From contig DASXLW010000085.1 of the NCBI GenBank assembly GCA_036496025.1, forward strand, positions 8,454 through 72,453: a stretch of DNA of 64,000 bases. Direction: 5' to 3'. Source of the stretch: PALSA-505 sp036496025 (lineage in GTDB: Bacteria; Actinomycetota; Actinomycetes; Streptosporangiales; Streptosporangiaceae). The first letter of the stretch is position 1. Every line of letters starts with the position of its first letter. A program made the position numbers and the translations under genes. Below, in pieces: positions 16,033 to 22,744 of this stretch. The notes beneath the pieces are model-generated. The model saw only the letters and a program-made list of their open reading frames with translations. It ran no database searches and had not been told where the DNA came from.

Positions 16033-17271
16033 ATGGCCGATACCGATGCCAGGCAGGCGGTGATCTCCTGCGGCGAGGCGGCCCGGCAGGCCGCGCCCGG
16101 CCTGGCCGCGGCCCCCGGCGCCGTTATCGACGGCGCCCTGCGGCAGATGGCCAGCCTGCTCGCCGAGAGGGCCGCGATCATCCTCGACGCGAACGAGGCC
16201 GACATGGCGCGCGGTACCCGGCAGGGACTGGGCCGCGGCCTGCTGGACAGGCTCCGGCTGGACGAGCAGCGGCTGGCGGCCACCGCGCGCCAGCTCGAGC
16301 TGCTCGCCGGGGTCGCGTTCCCTCCGGAGGCGACGCCACTGGGCACGCTGCCGGACGGGCTACGCCTGACCGAACGCCGCGTTCCCATCGGCGTGGTCGG
16401 AGCCAACTTCGAGGCGCGCCCCGCGGTTACCGTCGACATCGCCTCGCAGCTGCTCAAGTCGCACAATGCCGGGGTGCTGCGCACCGGCGCCGCGGCGCTC
16501 GCCTCAGCCGCCGCGCTGTTCGACCACGCGATCTCGCCGGCCTTGGAGAAGGCCGGGATCGGCCCGCGGGCGCTGCAGCTCGTCCGCACCGCCGATCACG
16601 CCGCGGCGGCCGAGCTGGTCCGCCAGCCGGGCCTGATACCCCTGGTGATCCTGCGCGGCAGCGGCGAGACCACCCGGTCGCTGGCCGCCGAGGCCGCGCG
16701 CCACGGTGTCCGTACCCTCGCCCACGCCGACGGCGGCGGCGTGCTCTACCTGGACCACGCCGCCGAGCCCGCCGAGGCCACCCGGCTGATCACCGAGAGC
16801 CTGGACCGGCTGGGCGTGTGCAACCGGCTCAATCTGCTGCTCATCTGCTCCGGCCGCTGGGACGAGCTGCTGCCGGTCGCGCTGGGCGCGCTGGCGACCG
16901 CGGGCGTGGCCCCCTCGCTCCCGCCGCACGATCATCCGCTCGGGCGCGAGTGGGCGCTGCAGGCCGGCCGGGAGGCCACGGTGACCATCGCCCCGGTATC
17001 CGACGCGGTGGCCGCCGCGCGGACCGCGAACGACGAGACTTCCGGGCTCGCCGCCGGCATCGTCACTTCAGATCCCGCCGCGGCCCGGCGGTTCCTCGAC
17101 GCCTACCGGGGCACCGGCGCGTTCTGGAACGCGAGCACCAGGCTGCTGGACGGCTTCAAGCTCCGCGGCGTCCCGGAGACGGGCATCAACGTCGACCACG
17201 TTCCCGGGCCGCGCGGCCCAGTGACGTTCGCCGACCTCTGCCTGCGGCAGTACGTGGTCACGCCCGCGTGA
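16033..17271 (+). CDS. Divergent glutamate-5-semialdehyde dehydrogenase (ProA-like)
   Basis: 412 residues, close to ProA length (about 415), and the C-terminal signature NASTRLLDGFKLRG..ETGINVD is plainly of the gamma-glutamyl-phosphate reductase type. The catalytic cysteine is present in RLGVCNRLNLLL. However, two usually invariant ProA segments are changed: the loop that reads ETGxGNCHxYVD in ProA is HADGGGVLYLD here, and the LPRGG segment is ILRGSGETT. It may therefore be a paralogue acting on a different acyl-phosphate, or a fast-evolving ProA. No proB (glutamate 5-kinase) is adjacent. Expression is likely from the TAACCT promoter. The superfamily is secure; the exact substrate is not. 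Confidence 0.78.
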   Translation: MADTDARQAVISCGEAARQAAPGLAAAPGAVIDGALRQMASLLAERAAIILDANEADMARGTRQGLGRGLLDRLRLDEQRLAATARQLELLAGVAFPPEATPLGTLPDGLRLTERRVPIGVVGANFEARPAVTVDIASQLLKSHNAGVLRTGAAALASAAALFDHAISPALEKAGIGPRALQLVRTADHAAAAELVRQPGLIPLVILRGSGETTRSLAAEAARHGVRTLAHADGGGVLYLDHAAEPAEATRLITESLDRLGVCNRLNLLLICSGRWDELLPVALGALATAGVAPSLPPHDHPLGREWALQAGREATVTIAPVSDAVAAARTANDETSGLAAGIVTSDPAAARRFLDAYRGTGAFWNASTRLLDGFKLRGVPETGINVDHVPGPRGPVTFADLCLRQYVVTPA

Positions 17272-17309
17272 GCGGACGGCAGTAAACCAGATGACCTCAC
17301 CGGAGCCTC

Positions 17310-17339
17310 TTGCTAGGCTGCTGGCTCTTGTGCTATAAG
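17310..17339 (+). promoter_or_regulatory. Near-consensus housekeeping promoter of the HelD-like gene
   Basis: TTGCTA (17310-17315), an 18-bp spacer and TATAAG (17334-17339) with an extended -10 TGC immediately before it. The 5-bp inverted repeat GAGCC (17303-17307) / GGCTC (17323-17327) spans the -35. It is the best sigma-70-type promoter in the left half of the window and lies 27 bp before ATG 17367. Confidence 0.6.
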
Positions 17340-17366
17340 CCCCCGATGCCATCGAGGAGACGAGGC

Positions 17367-19502
17367 ATGCCCGCCGCCGGCCGCCTGGACAAGGAGCCCG
17401 CCGACACCGACCCCGATCAAGCCCGCGGCCCCGCCGACCCGGTGATCGCCGCCGAACGCCTCTACCTGACCCGGTCGCGGAAGTTCCTGCGGCTGATGCG
17501 CGAGAACGTGCTCTCGCTGCGCGCCCTCGGCGGGGACCCCGTGTCGGAGGAGTACCTCAAGGCCGACCTGTACCGGCGGGCCGAGGCGCTGCGTGACCTG
17601 CCCGACACCCCGCTGTTCTTCGGCAGGCTGGACTACCACCAGTCGCCCTGGGAAGACCCCGCCGCCGCGGGCCCGTCCGGCGCGGCCGGGTCCGGCCCGG
17701 AGACGTTCCACATCGGACGACGGCACGTGCACGACCCGGGCGGCCATCCGGTGGTGATCGACTGGCGGGCCCCGTTGTCCCGGCCGTTCTACCGGGCCAG
17801 CCGGGCCGATCCCATGGGGCTGGAGATGCGGCGGCGGTTCGGCTTCGCCGGCGGCGAGCTCACCGCCTACGAGGACGAGGACTTCATCGCGCCCGCGGCG
17901 GCGCCGCCGGGACCGCCGGGGGGGCCGGAAGTCAGCCGCATCCTGCTGGAGGAGATCGAGCGGCCCAGGTCGGGCCCGATGCGCGACATCGTGGCCACGA
18001 TCCAGCCGGACCAGGACGACATCGTCCGCGCCGACGCGGACCGGACCATCTGCGTGCAGGGCGCGCCCGGGACGGGCAAGACCGCGGTGGGGCTGCACCG
18101 GGTCGCCTACCTGCTCTATGCCTACCGGGAGCGGATGGGGCGCCGCGGGGTGCTCGTCATCGGGCCGAACCGCACCTTCCTGTCGTACATCCGCAATGTG
18201 CTGCCCGCGCTCGGCGAGATGGATGTCACACAGGTCACCGTCACCGACCTGGTCGCGACGCGGCCCGGCACGGCGGTCCGCGCCCAGGACGACGAGCGCG
18301 CCGCGCGGATCAAGGGCGACGCGCGGATGGCCGAGGTGCTGCGCCGGGCGCTGTGGGCGCGCCTGGCCCGCCCGGCCGAGCCGATCATGCTGCCGCGCGG
18401 ATCGCGGCGCTGGCGGGTGGGCACGCACGAGCTGTCCGGGCTCGTGACCGAGCTGCGCGACCGCGGGGTCCGGTACGGCACCGGCCGCGAGATGCTGGCG
18501 CACCGGATCGCGCACGTGGTCCTGACCAGGATGGAAGCGGCGGGGGAGAGCTGCGACGACCGGACGCACGACGCGGTGCGCCGGACCAGGCAGGTACGCG
18601 CCGCGGTGGACGCCATCTGGCCCAAGGTGGATCCGGTCCGGCTCGTGCACACGGTGCTCACCGACGCCGGCGAGCTGGCGCGTGCCGCCGAAGGCCTGCT
18701 CGACGAGGCGGAGCAGCGCGCGATCGGCTGGCCGGGCCGGCCAGCCAGCCCTCGCTCGGCCCGGTGGTCAGCGGCGGACCTGGTGCTGATCGACGAGGCC
18801 GCCGACCTGATCGAGCGGACCGGCAGCGTGGCCCATGTGGTGGTAGACGAGGCGCAGGATCTGTCGCCGATGGAGTGCCGCGCCATCGGCCGCAGGTGCG
18901 AGACCGGCTCGGCGACCGTGCTGGGCGACCTCGCACAGGGCACCAGTCCGTGCGCCGCCGAGAGCTGGCCCGAGCTGCTCGGCCATCTCGGCAAGCGCGA
19001 CGCCCAGCTCCGGGTCCTCGAGGTGGGTTACCGCGTGCCGCGGCAGATCCTCGATTTCGCGGACCGGCTGCTCGACCTGATAGCACCCACCCTGGCCAGG
19101 TCCGCGTCGCTGCGGCATGATCCCGGCGCGCTGGACATCGTGGCCACCAGCCCGGGCGGCCTGGACGCCGCGCTGCGGGCGGCCTGCGCTACGGCGAGCG
19201 CGCGGCCCGGCTCGATCGCGGTCATCGCGGCCGACGAACAGGTGGCCGAGCTGTCCCGGCTACTGCGCGCGGCCGGCATCGGGCACGCCGTGCTGGACGG
19301 GGCCAGCGGCGAGGACCGGCTCACCGTCGTCCCCGTCACCCTGGCCAAGGGCCTGGAATTCGACCACGTGATCGTGGTGGAGCCGGCCAGGATCACGGCC
19401 GCGGGCCGCCGCGGTCCGCACCGGCTGTACGTGGCGCTGACCCGGGCGGTATCCCGCCTGACGGTCCTGCACGCGGAGCCCCTGCCGGCCGCACTGAGTT
19501 AG
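17367..19502 (+). CDS. HelD/HelR-like superfamily 1 ATPase (RNA polymerase-associated)
   Basis: 711 residues from ATG 17367, chosen for the GAGGAGACGAGG ribosome site directly upstream; an in-frame ATG at 17346 is less well placed. A charged N-terminal helical arm (about 20-80) precedes a UvrD/Rep-type motor: Walker A GAPGTGKT (232-239), Walker B DEAQD (494-498), motif VTLAKGLEFDHVIV and the final LYVALTRAVSRL. This layout is that of HelD, the factor that frees stalled RNA polymerase, and of HelR, linked to rifamycin tolerance in Streptomyces; it lacks the 2B domain of true UvrD helicases. It is transcribed from a strong promoter and is convergent with the ferritin-like gene, 10 bp away. Confidence 0.85.
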   Translation: MPAAGRLDKEPADTDPDQARGPADPVIAAERLYLTRSRKFLRLMRENVLSLRALGGDPVSEEYLKADLYRRAEALRDLPDTPLFFGRLDYHQSPWEDPAAAGPSGAAGSGPETFHIGRRHVHDPGGHPVVIDWRAPLSRPFYRASRADPMGLEMRRRFGFAGGELTAYEDEDFIAPAAAPPGPPGGPEVSRILLEEIERPRSGPMRDIVATIQPDQDDIVRADADRTICVQGAPGTGKTAVGLHRVAYLLYAYRERMGRRGVLVIGPNRTFLSYIRNVLPALGEMDVTQVTVTDLVATRPGTAVRAQDDERAARIKGDARMAEVLRRALWARLARPAEPIMLPRGSRRWRVGTHELSGLVTELRDRGVRYGTGREMLAHRIAHVVLTRMEAAGESCDDRTHDAVRRTRQVRAAVDAIWPKVDPVRLVHTVLTDAGELARAAEGLLDEAEQRAIGWPGRPASPRSARWSAADLVLIDEAADLIERTGSVAHVVVDEAQDLSPMECRAIGRRCETGSATVLGDLAQGTSPCAAESWPELLGHLGKRDAQLRVLEVGYRVPRQILDFADRLLDLIAPTLARSASLRHDPGALDIVATSPGGLDAALRAACATASARPGSIAVIAADEQVAELSRLLRAAGIGHAVLDGASGEDRLTVVPVTLAKGLEFDHVIVVEPARITAAGRRGPHRLYVALTRAVSRLTVLHAEPLPAALS

Positions 19503-19512
19503 GCCGGTCCGG

Positions 19513-19986
19513 TCAGCGGGCCCGCGGCGGGCTCGGCCGGGCGGCGGGCATCCCGGGGAACGCCACCGTGGATCCGAGCCAGGACGTGGCCCGGATCGCC
19601 GCAGCCTGCATGGCCCGGGCGCCGAACGTCCGCAGCCCCGGATCGCCGGCCCCGACCAGGCCGAGGTAGGCGGCCGTGACCCCGTTCTCGAGAAAGATCG
19701 CGAGCGAGGCCGCCTCGGCCGCGGTGTGCACGCCGAACGGCAGCTTGTAGGAGGCGGCGGCGGGGGCCGGCTGCTCCCCCCGCGCGCGGAGCAGGCCGGA
19801 CAGCGTGTCCCGGGCCGACCGGTGCTCGTTCCAGTACGCCGTCGCGGTAGCCCGCTGGCGGCCGGTCAGGTAGGCGCCCGCCACCCCGTAGCCGAAGATG
19901 GCCGCGTTCTCGGCGGCCAGGGCGTCCTGCAGCGCCGCGTTCCCGGCGGCTTTCCCCGGCCGCGCTCGGCGGCCCGCCGTGGTCAC
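19513..19986 (-). CDS. Ferritin-like protein, DUF4439 family
   Basis: 157 residues. The GTG start at 19986 overlaps the stop of the upstream gene (GTGA), so the two are translationally coupled. A four-helix ferritin-like fold is suggested by LQDALAAENAAIFGYG (helix 1, with E and N/Y), WNEHRSARDTL (helix 2), AAEAASLAIFLEN (helix 3) and a fourth helix with few metal-type residues. The C-terminus is Pro/Arg-rich. DUF4439 genes sit next to rimP in many actinobacteria, including Mycobacterium (Rv2844 region); their biochemical role is unknown. Cytosolic by appearance. Confidence 0.82.
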   Translation of the reverse strand: MTTAGRRARPGKAAGNAALQDALAAENAAIFGYGVAGAYLTGRQRATATAYWNEHRSARDTLSGLLRARGEQPAPAAASYKLPFGVHTAAEAASLAIFLENGVTAAYLGLVGAGDPGLRTFGARAMQAAAIRATSWLGSTVAFPGMPAARPSPPRAR

Positions 19987-20504
19987 CGCGGCGACACCGC
20001 GGAGTCCAGCAGCGCGGCGTGCGCGGCCTCGCTGGCACTGATGCTGGCCATCAGCTGCGCCAGCGAAGGCGTGACCACCGCGGCGAGCGTGTGGACCAGG
20101 AACGCGGCCTGATCGGTCTCGGCGCGGCGCAGGTAGGCCAGGACCGCGTCCCGGCCGGCCGGGACCGGTGCCCGGCGCGCGCGGGCCGTCTTCGCCGGTG
20201 ACGGGCGGGCGCCCGCGGGCACCATCAGCCGGTCCCGCAACTGAGCCAGGTGCTGCCGGTGCTGGCGCAGCAGCGGCGAGACCGTCGCCGCGAGGGCGGG
20301 CCGGGCCGAGAGCACCGCGGTGTACGTGGAGACCATGGCGTCCTCGGCGGCGATCACATTCCTGAGCATCCCCACCTCGGGCACCGGGACCGGCGGCCGG
20401 GCCCAGGGCCAGGCCTGCCCTGACGCGCAGCCGGCGGTGCCGGCCGCCGTCAGCATCAGGGCCGACGCGGTCAGCACCCGGCGCCGCGTCGGGTCTGCCG
20501 CCAC
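19983..20504 (-). CDS. Ferritin-like lipoprotein paired with DUF4439
   Basis: 173 residues. GTG 20504 is set by GGGAGG 5-6 nt upstream, although the frame stays open well beyond. The N-terminus has a twin-arginine-like TRRRVLTAS followed by a hydrophobic stretch ending in TAGC, a plausible lipobox (C26). The mature part has helices with residues typical of ferritin-like di-iron sites: AAEDAMVSTY, RQHRQHLAQL, AETDQAAFL and SEAAHAALL (ExxH). It is therefore an exported, possibly metal-binding partner of the cytosolic DUF4439 protein encoded by the overlapping next gene. Divergent from rimP with 165 bp between the starts. Confidence 0.75.
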   Translation of the reverse strand: MAADPTRRRVLTASALMLTAAGTAGCASGQAWPWARPPVPVPEVGMLRNVIAAEDAMVSTYTAVLSARPALAATVSPLLRQHRQHLAQLRDRLMVPAGARPSPAKTARARRAPVPAGRDAVLAYLRRAETDQAAFLVHTLAAVVTPSLAQLMASISASEAAHAALLDSAVSPR

Positions 20505-20669
20505 CGAACCTCCCGCCGAACGGCCTGGATCGTTGCCGCCGAGTTTAGAGCTTGGTCGTGCGCAATGACCCGCGCCAACGCGCCGGCGTCCGGCGGTCTG
20601 CCTCCCGCCGTGCCGCGGATAGGCTAACAGGGCAGGACAACAGCACAGCTGGCGGGCGAGGAGGTCGTG

Positions 20670-21197
20670 ATGAGCGGTGGCTCCCGCCATGTTGCGGCAC
20701 ATCCGGAGCGTCTGGCCGGCCTGCTCGAGCCGGTGGTCAGCGCGGCGGGACTTGAGCTTGAGTCGGTCCGGATCGGCCGGGCGGGCCGCCGGAGCCTGCT
20801 GCGCGTCGTGGTGGATGCCGAGCAGGGCGTGAGCCTGGACGACATCGCGCTGGTCAGCCGGGCCGTCGCCGCCGAGGTCGACGCCGGCGATCTGATGGGT
20901 CCTGGGCCCTACACGCTCGAGGTGTCCTCGCCGGGAGTGGATCGCCCGCTTACCGAGCCGCGGCACTGGCGTCGCGCGTCCGGCCGTCTGGTCCGGGTTC
21001 CGGTCCGGGGCTCGTCTTCCCAGACGGCCGATGCCGGCCCGTCACGCACCGCCGAGGGCAGGATCGTCACGGCCGGGGCGGCCGGGGTGACCCTAGAGAT
21101 CGACGGTGAACGCCGCGAGTTCGGCTACGCCGAGCTCGGGCCAGGGCAGGTTCAGGTGGAGTTCAAGGACCTGGGGGTGCAGCCCGATGGACATTGA
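20670..21197 (+). CDS. rimP: Ribosome maturation factor RimP
   Basis: Assists 30S subunit maturation. 175 residues from ATG 20670; GTG 20667 is in frame, but GAGGAGG (20658-20664) is better spaced for the ATG. The N-terminal domain runs about 8-90, with GLELESVRIGRAGRRSLLRVVVD and VSSPGVDRPL at the domain junction. The C-terminal SH3-like domain carries a Ser/Thr-rich insert (about 111-128) longer than in most relatives. It overlaps nusA by 11 bp, starting the rimP-nusA-ylxR-infB operon that is conserved in bacteria. In many actinobacteria proS lies just upstream; it does not here. Confidence 0.95.
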   Translation: MSGGSRHVAAHPERLAGLLEPVVSAAGLELESVRIGRAGRRSLLRVVVDAEQGVSLDDIALVSRAVAAEVDAGDLMGPGPYTLEVSSPGVDRPLTEPRHWRRASGRLVRVPVRGSSSQTADAGPSRTAEGRIVTAGAAGVTLEIDGERREFGYAELGPGQVQVEFKDLGVQPDGH

Positions 21198-22281
21198 CCT
21201 GAGTGTCCTGCGCAGCCTGGAGAGCGAGAAGGACATCTCCATGGAGCTCGCGATCAAGGCGATCGAGGATGCGCTGCTGGTGGCGTACCACCGCACCGAC
21301 GGGGCGGCGCCGACGGCGCGCGTCCAGGTGGACAGGACCAGCGGTCACGTGACCGTCTGGGCCGCCACGACCAGCGAGGACGGTGAAGTCACCGGGGAGT
21401 ACGACGACACGCCGGATGGCTTCGGCCGGATCGCCGCGACCACGGCCCGCCAGGTGATCTTGCAACGCCTGCGGGACGCGGAAGACGAGCTGACCTTCGG
21501 CGAGTACGCCGGCCGCGAGGGCGACGTGGTGGCCGGGGTCATCCAGCAGGGCAAGGACCCGCGGTCCGTGCTCGTCGACCTGGGCAAGATCGAGGCGATC
21601 CTGCCCGCCGCCGAACAGGTCCCGGGAGAGCGATACGCGCACGGCGAGCGCCTGCGCTGCTTCGTCCTGCGCGTCCACAAGGGCCACCGGGGTCCCTCGG
21701 TCACGCTCTCGCGGACCCACCCGAACCTAGTCAAGAAGCTCTTCACGCTCGAAGTGCCCGAGATGTCCAGCGGCGCGGTGGAGATCGCCGCGATCGCCCG
21801 CGAGGCCGGCCACCGTACCAAGATCGCGGTCAGGTCCCACCAGCAGGGCGTGAACGCGAAGGGCGCCTGCATCGGCCCGATGGGCAGCCGGGTCCGCAAC
21901 GTCATGACCGAGCTGCACGGCGAGAAGATCGACATTGTGGACTACGCCGAGGACCCGGCCGAGTTCGTCGCCAACGCGCTGTCGCCGGCCAGGGTCTCCC
22001 GGGTGGACATCGTGGATCCGGAAGCCCGGATCGCCCGGGTGGTCGTGCCCGACTACCAGCTGTCGCTGGCGATCGGCAAAGAGGGCCAGAACGCCCGGCT
22101 GGCCGCGCGGCTGACCGGCTGGAAGATCGACATCGTGTCGGACACCGCGCCGGACGCTACCGCGCCCGGCAGTGACGCGCCAGGCAGTGTCGCGCCAGGC
22201 AGTGTCGCGCCAGGCAGTGTCGCGCCCGGCAGTGTCGCGCCCGGCAGTGTTGCGGACGCCGCCGACTCCGCGACGCGGTAG
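21187..22281 (+). CDS. nusA: Transcription termination/antitermination protein NusA
   Basis: RNA polymerase-binding pausing and termination factor, 364 residues. ATG 21187 gives the family N-terminus MDIDLSVLRSLE; the frame extends further upstream inside rimP but not meaningfully. Seen: N-terminal RNAP-binding domain (1-110), S1 domain (about 115-185), then KH1 and KH2 with AIGKEGQNARLAARLTGWKIDI at about 295-320. The C-terminus is odd: after the KH domains come six APGS[DV] pentapeptides (326-355) encoded by a perfect-length 15-bp tandem repeat. The acidic repeats of gamma-proteobacterial NusA are absent, as usual in actinobacteria. Confidence 0.96.
   Translation: MDIDLSVLRSLESEKDISMELAIKAIEDALLVAYHRTDGAAPTARVQVDRTSGHVTVWAATTSEDGEVTGEYDDTPDGFGRIAATTARQVILQRLRDAEDELTFGEYAGREGDVVAGVIQQGKDPRSVLVDLGKIEAILPAAEQVPGERYAHGERLRCFVLRVHKGHRGPSVTLSRTHPNLVKKLFTLEVPEMSSGAVEIAAIAREAGHRTKIAVRSHQQGVNAKGACIGPMGSRVRNVMTELHGEKIDIVDYAEDPAEFVANALSPARVSRVDIVDPEARIARVVVPDYQLSLAIGKEGQNARLAARLTGWKIDIVSDTAPDATAPGSDAPGSVAPGSVAPGSVAPGSVAPGSVADAADSATR
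22162..22251 (+). repeat. 15-bp tandem repeat in the 3' end of nusA
   Basis: Six in-frame copies of a 15-bp unit (GCGCCAGGCAGTGTC and one- or two-base variants) at 22162, 22177, 22192, 22207, 22222 and 22237. Three central copies are identical. The repeat encodes APGS[DV], a flexible tail, and is a likely site of copy-number variation between strains. Confidence 0.9.
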
Positions 22282-22284
22282 ACT
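22279..22284 (+). promoter_or_regulatory. Possible internal promoter (-10 TAGACT) ahead of ylxR
   Basis: TAGACT overlaps the nusA stop codon. A transcript starting about 7-9 nt downstream would begin at or just before ATG 22294, which opens the six-codon frame MAERPL. The TGA of that frame overlaps the GTG start of ylxR. Confidence 0.35.
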
Positions 22285-22310
22285 TGTCCGCAGATGGCCG
22301 AGCGGCCCCT

Positions 22311-22646
22311 GTGACGCATGTCCGCGCCCCGGTGCGGACCTGCGTGGGATGCAGGGAGCGCGCGGCCAAGTCCGAGTTGCTTCGCATAGTCGCGGCCGGG
22401 AACGAGCTTGTTCCCGATCCGCTGGCACAGCTGGCTGGCCGGGGTGCGTACCTTCACCCTAGCCAGAGGTGCTGGGAGCAAGCGCAGCATCGCCGGGCGT
22501 TTCCCCGTGCACTACGCGTGCCGGGACCGCTCGGCGGGCAGTTGCTTACCCGGTATCTTCGGTCGGGCGGAGCGACAGAGGATGGGAACCGTCTCGGGAA
22601 AGCGGGTCAAGACAGCGATGAGCGCCCGATGAGCACAAGGCGATGA
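22311..22646 (+). CDS. ylxR: YlxR family RNA-binding protein (DUF448)
   Basis: Small nucleoid/RNA-binding protein encoded between nusA and infB in most bacteria; recent work links the family to RNase P modulation. From GTG 22311 it is 111 residues; TTG 22284 is an alternative giving 120. Core motifs are present: PVRTCVGCRERAAKSELLR and GRGAYLHPSQRCWEQAQHRRAFPRALR. The C-terminal 30 residues are polar and not conserved. The start GTG overlaps the stop of a six-codon frame (22294-22314), suggesting reinitiation. Confidence 0.9.
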   Translation: MTHVRAPVRTCVGCRERAAKSELLRIVAAGNELVPDPLAQLAGRGAYLHPSQRCWEQAQHRRAFPRALRVPGPLGGQLLTRYLRSGGATEDGNRLGKAGQDSDERPMSTRR

Positions 22647-22684
22647 GTACGGCAGGCTGACGCCGGCCCAGGGCAACCACTGCC

Positions 22685-22718
22685 CCGGACCGGTTGGGAG
22701 GTCCGGAAGCAGGTCCGG
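22685..22718 (+). promoter_or_regulatory. infB leader with alternative hairpins
   Basis: One left arm CCGGACC (22685-22691) can pair perfectly with either of two identical right arms GGTCCGG at 22700-22706 and 22712-22718. The first gives a 7-bp stem with an 8-nt loop. The structure ends 26 nt before GTG 22745. Mutually exclusive pairings could tune initiation of infB, or simply be chance in G/C-rich DNA. Confidence 0.4.
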
Positions 22719-22744
22719 GTGAAACCGGCCGAGGCAGGAGCGCA

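Noticed and set aside
17310..17339. Rifamycin-associated element upstream of the HelD-like gene
   Set aside because: The expected long inverted repeat is not present; only a 5-bp inverted repeat is visible.
22162..22251. Short regularly spaced repeats considered as a CRISPR array
   Set aside because: Units are 15 bp, contiguous, without spacers and in frame within nusA.
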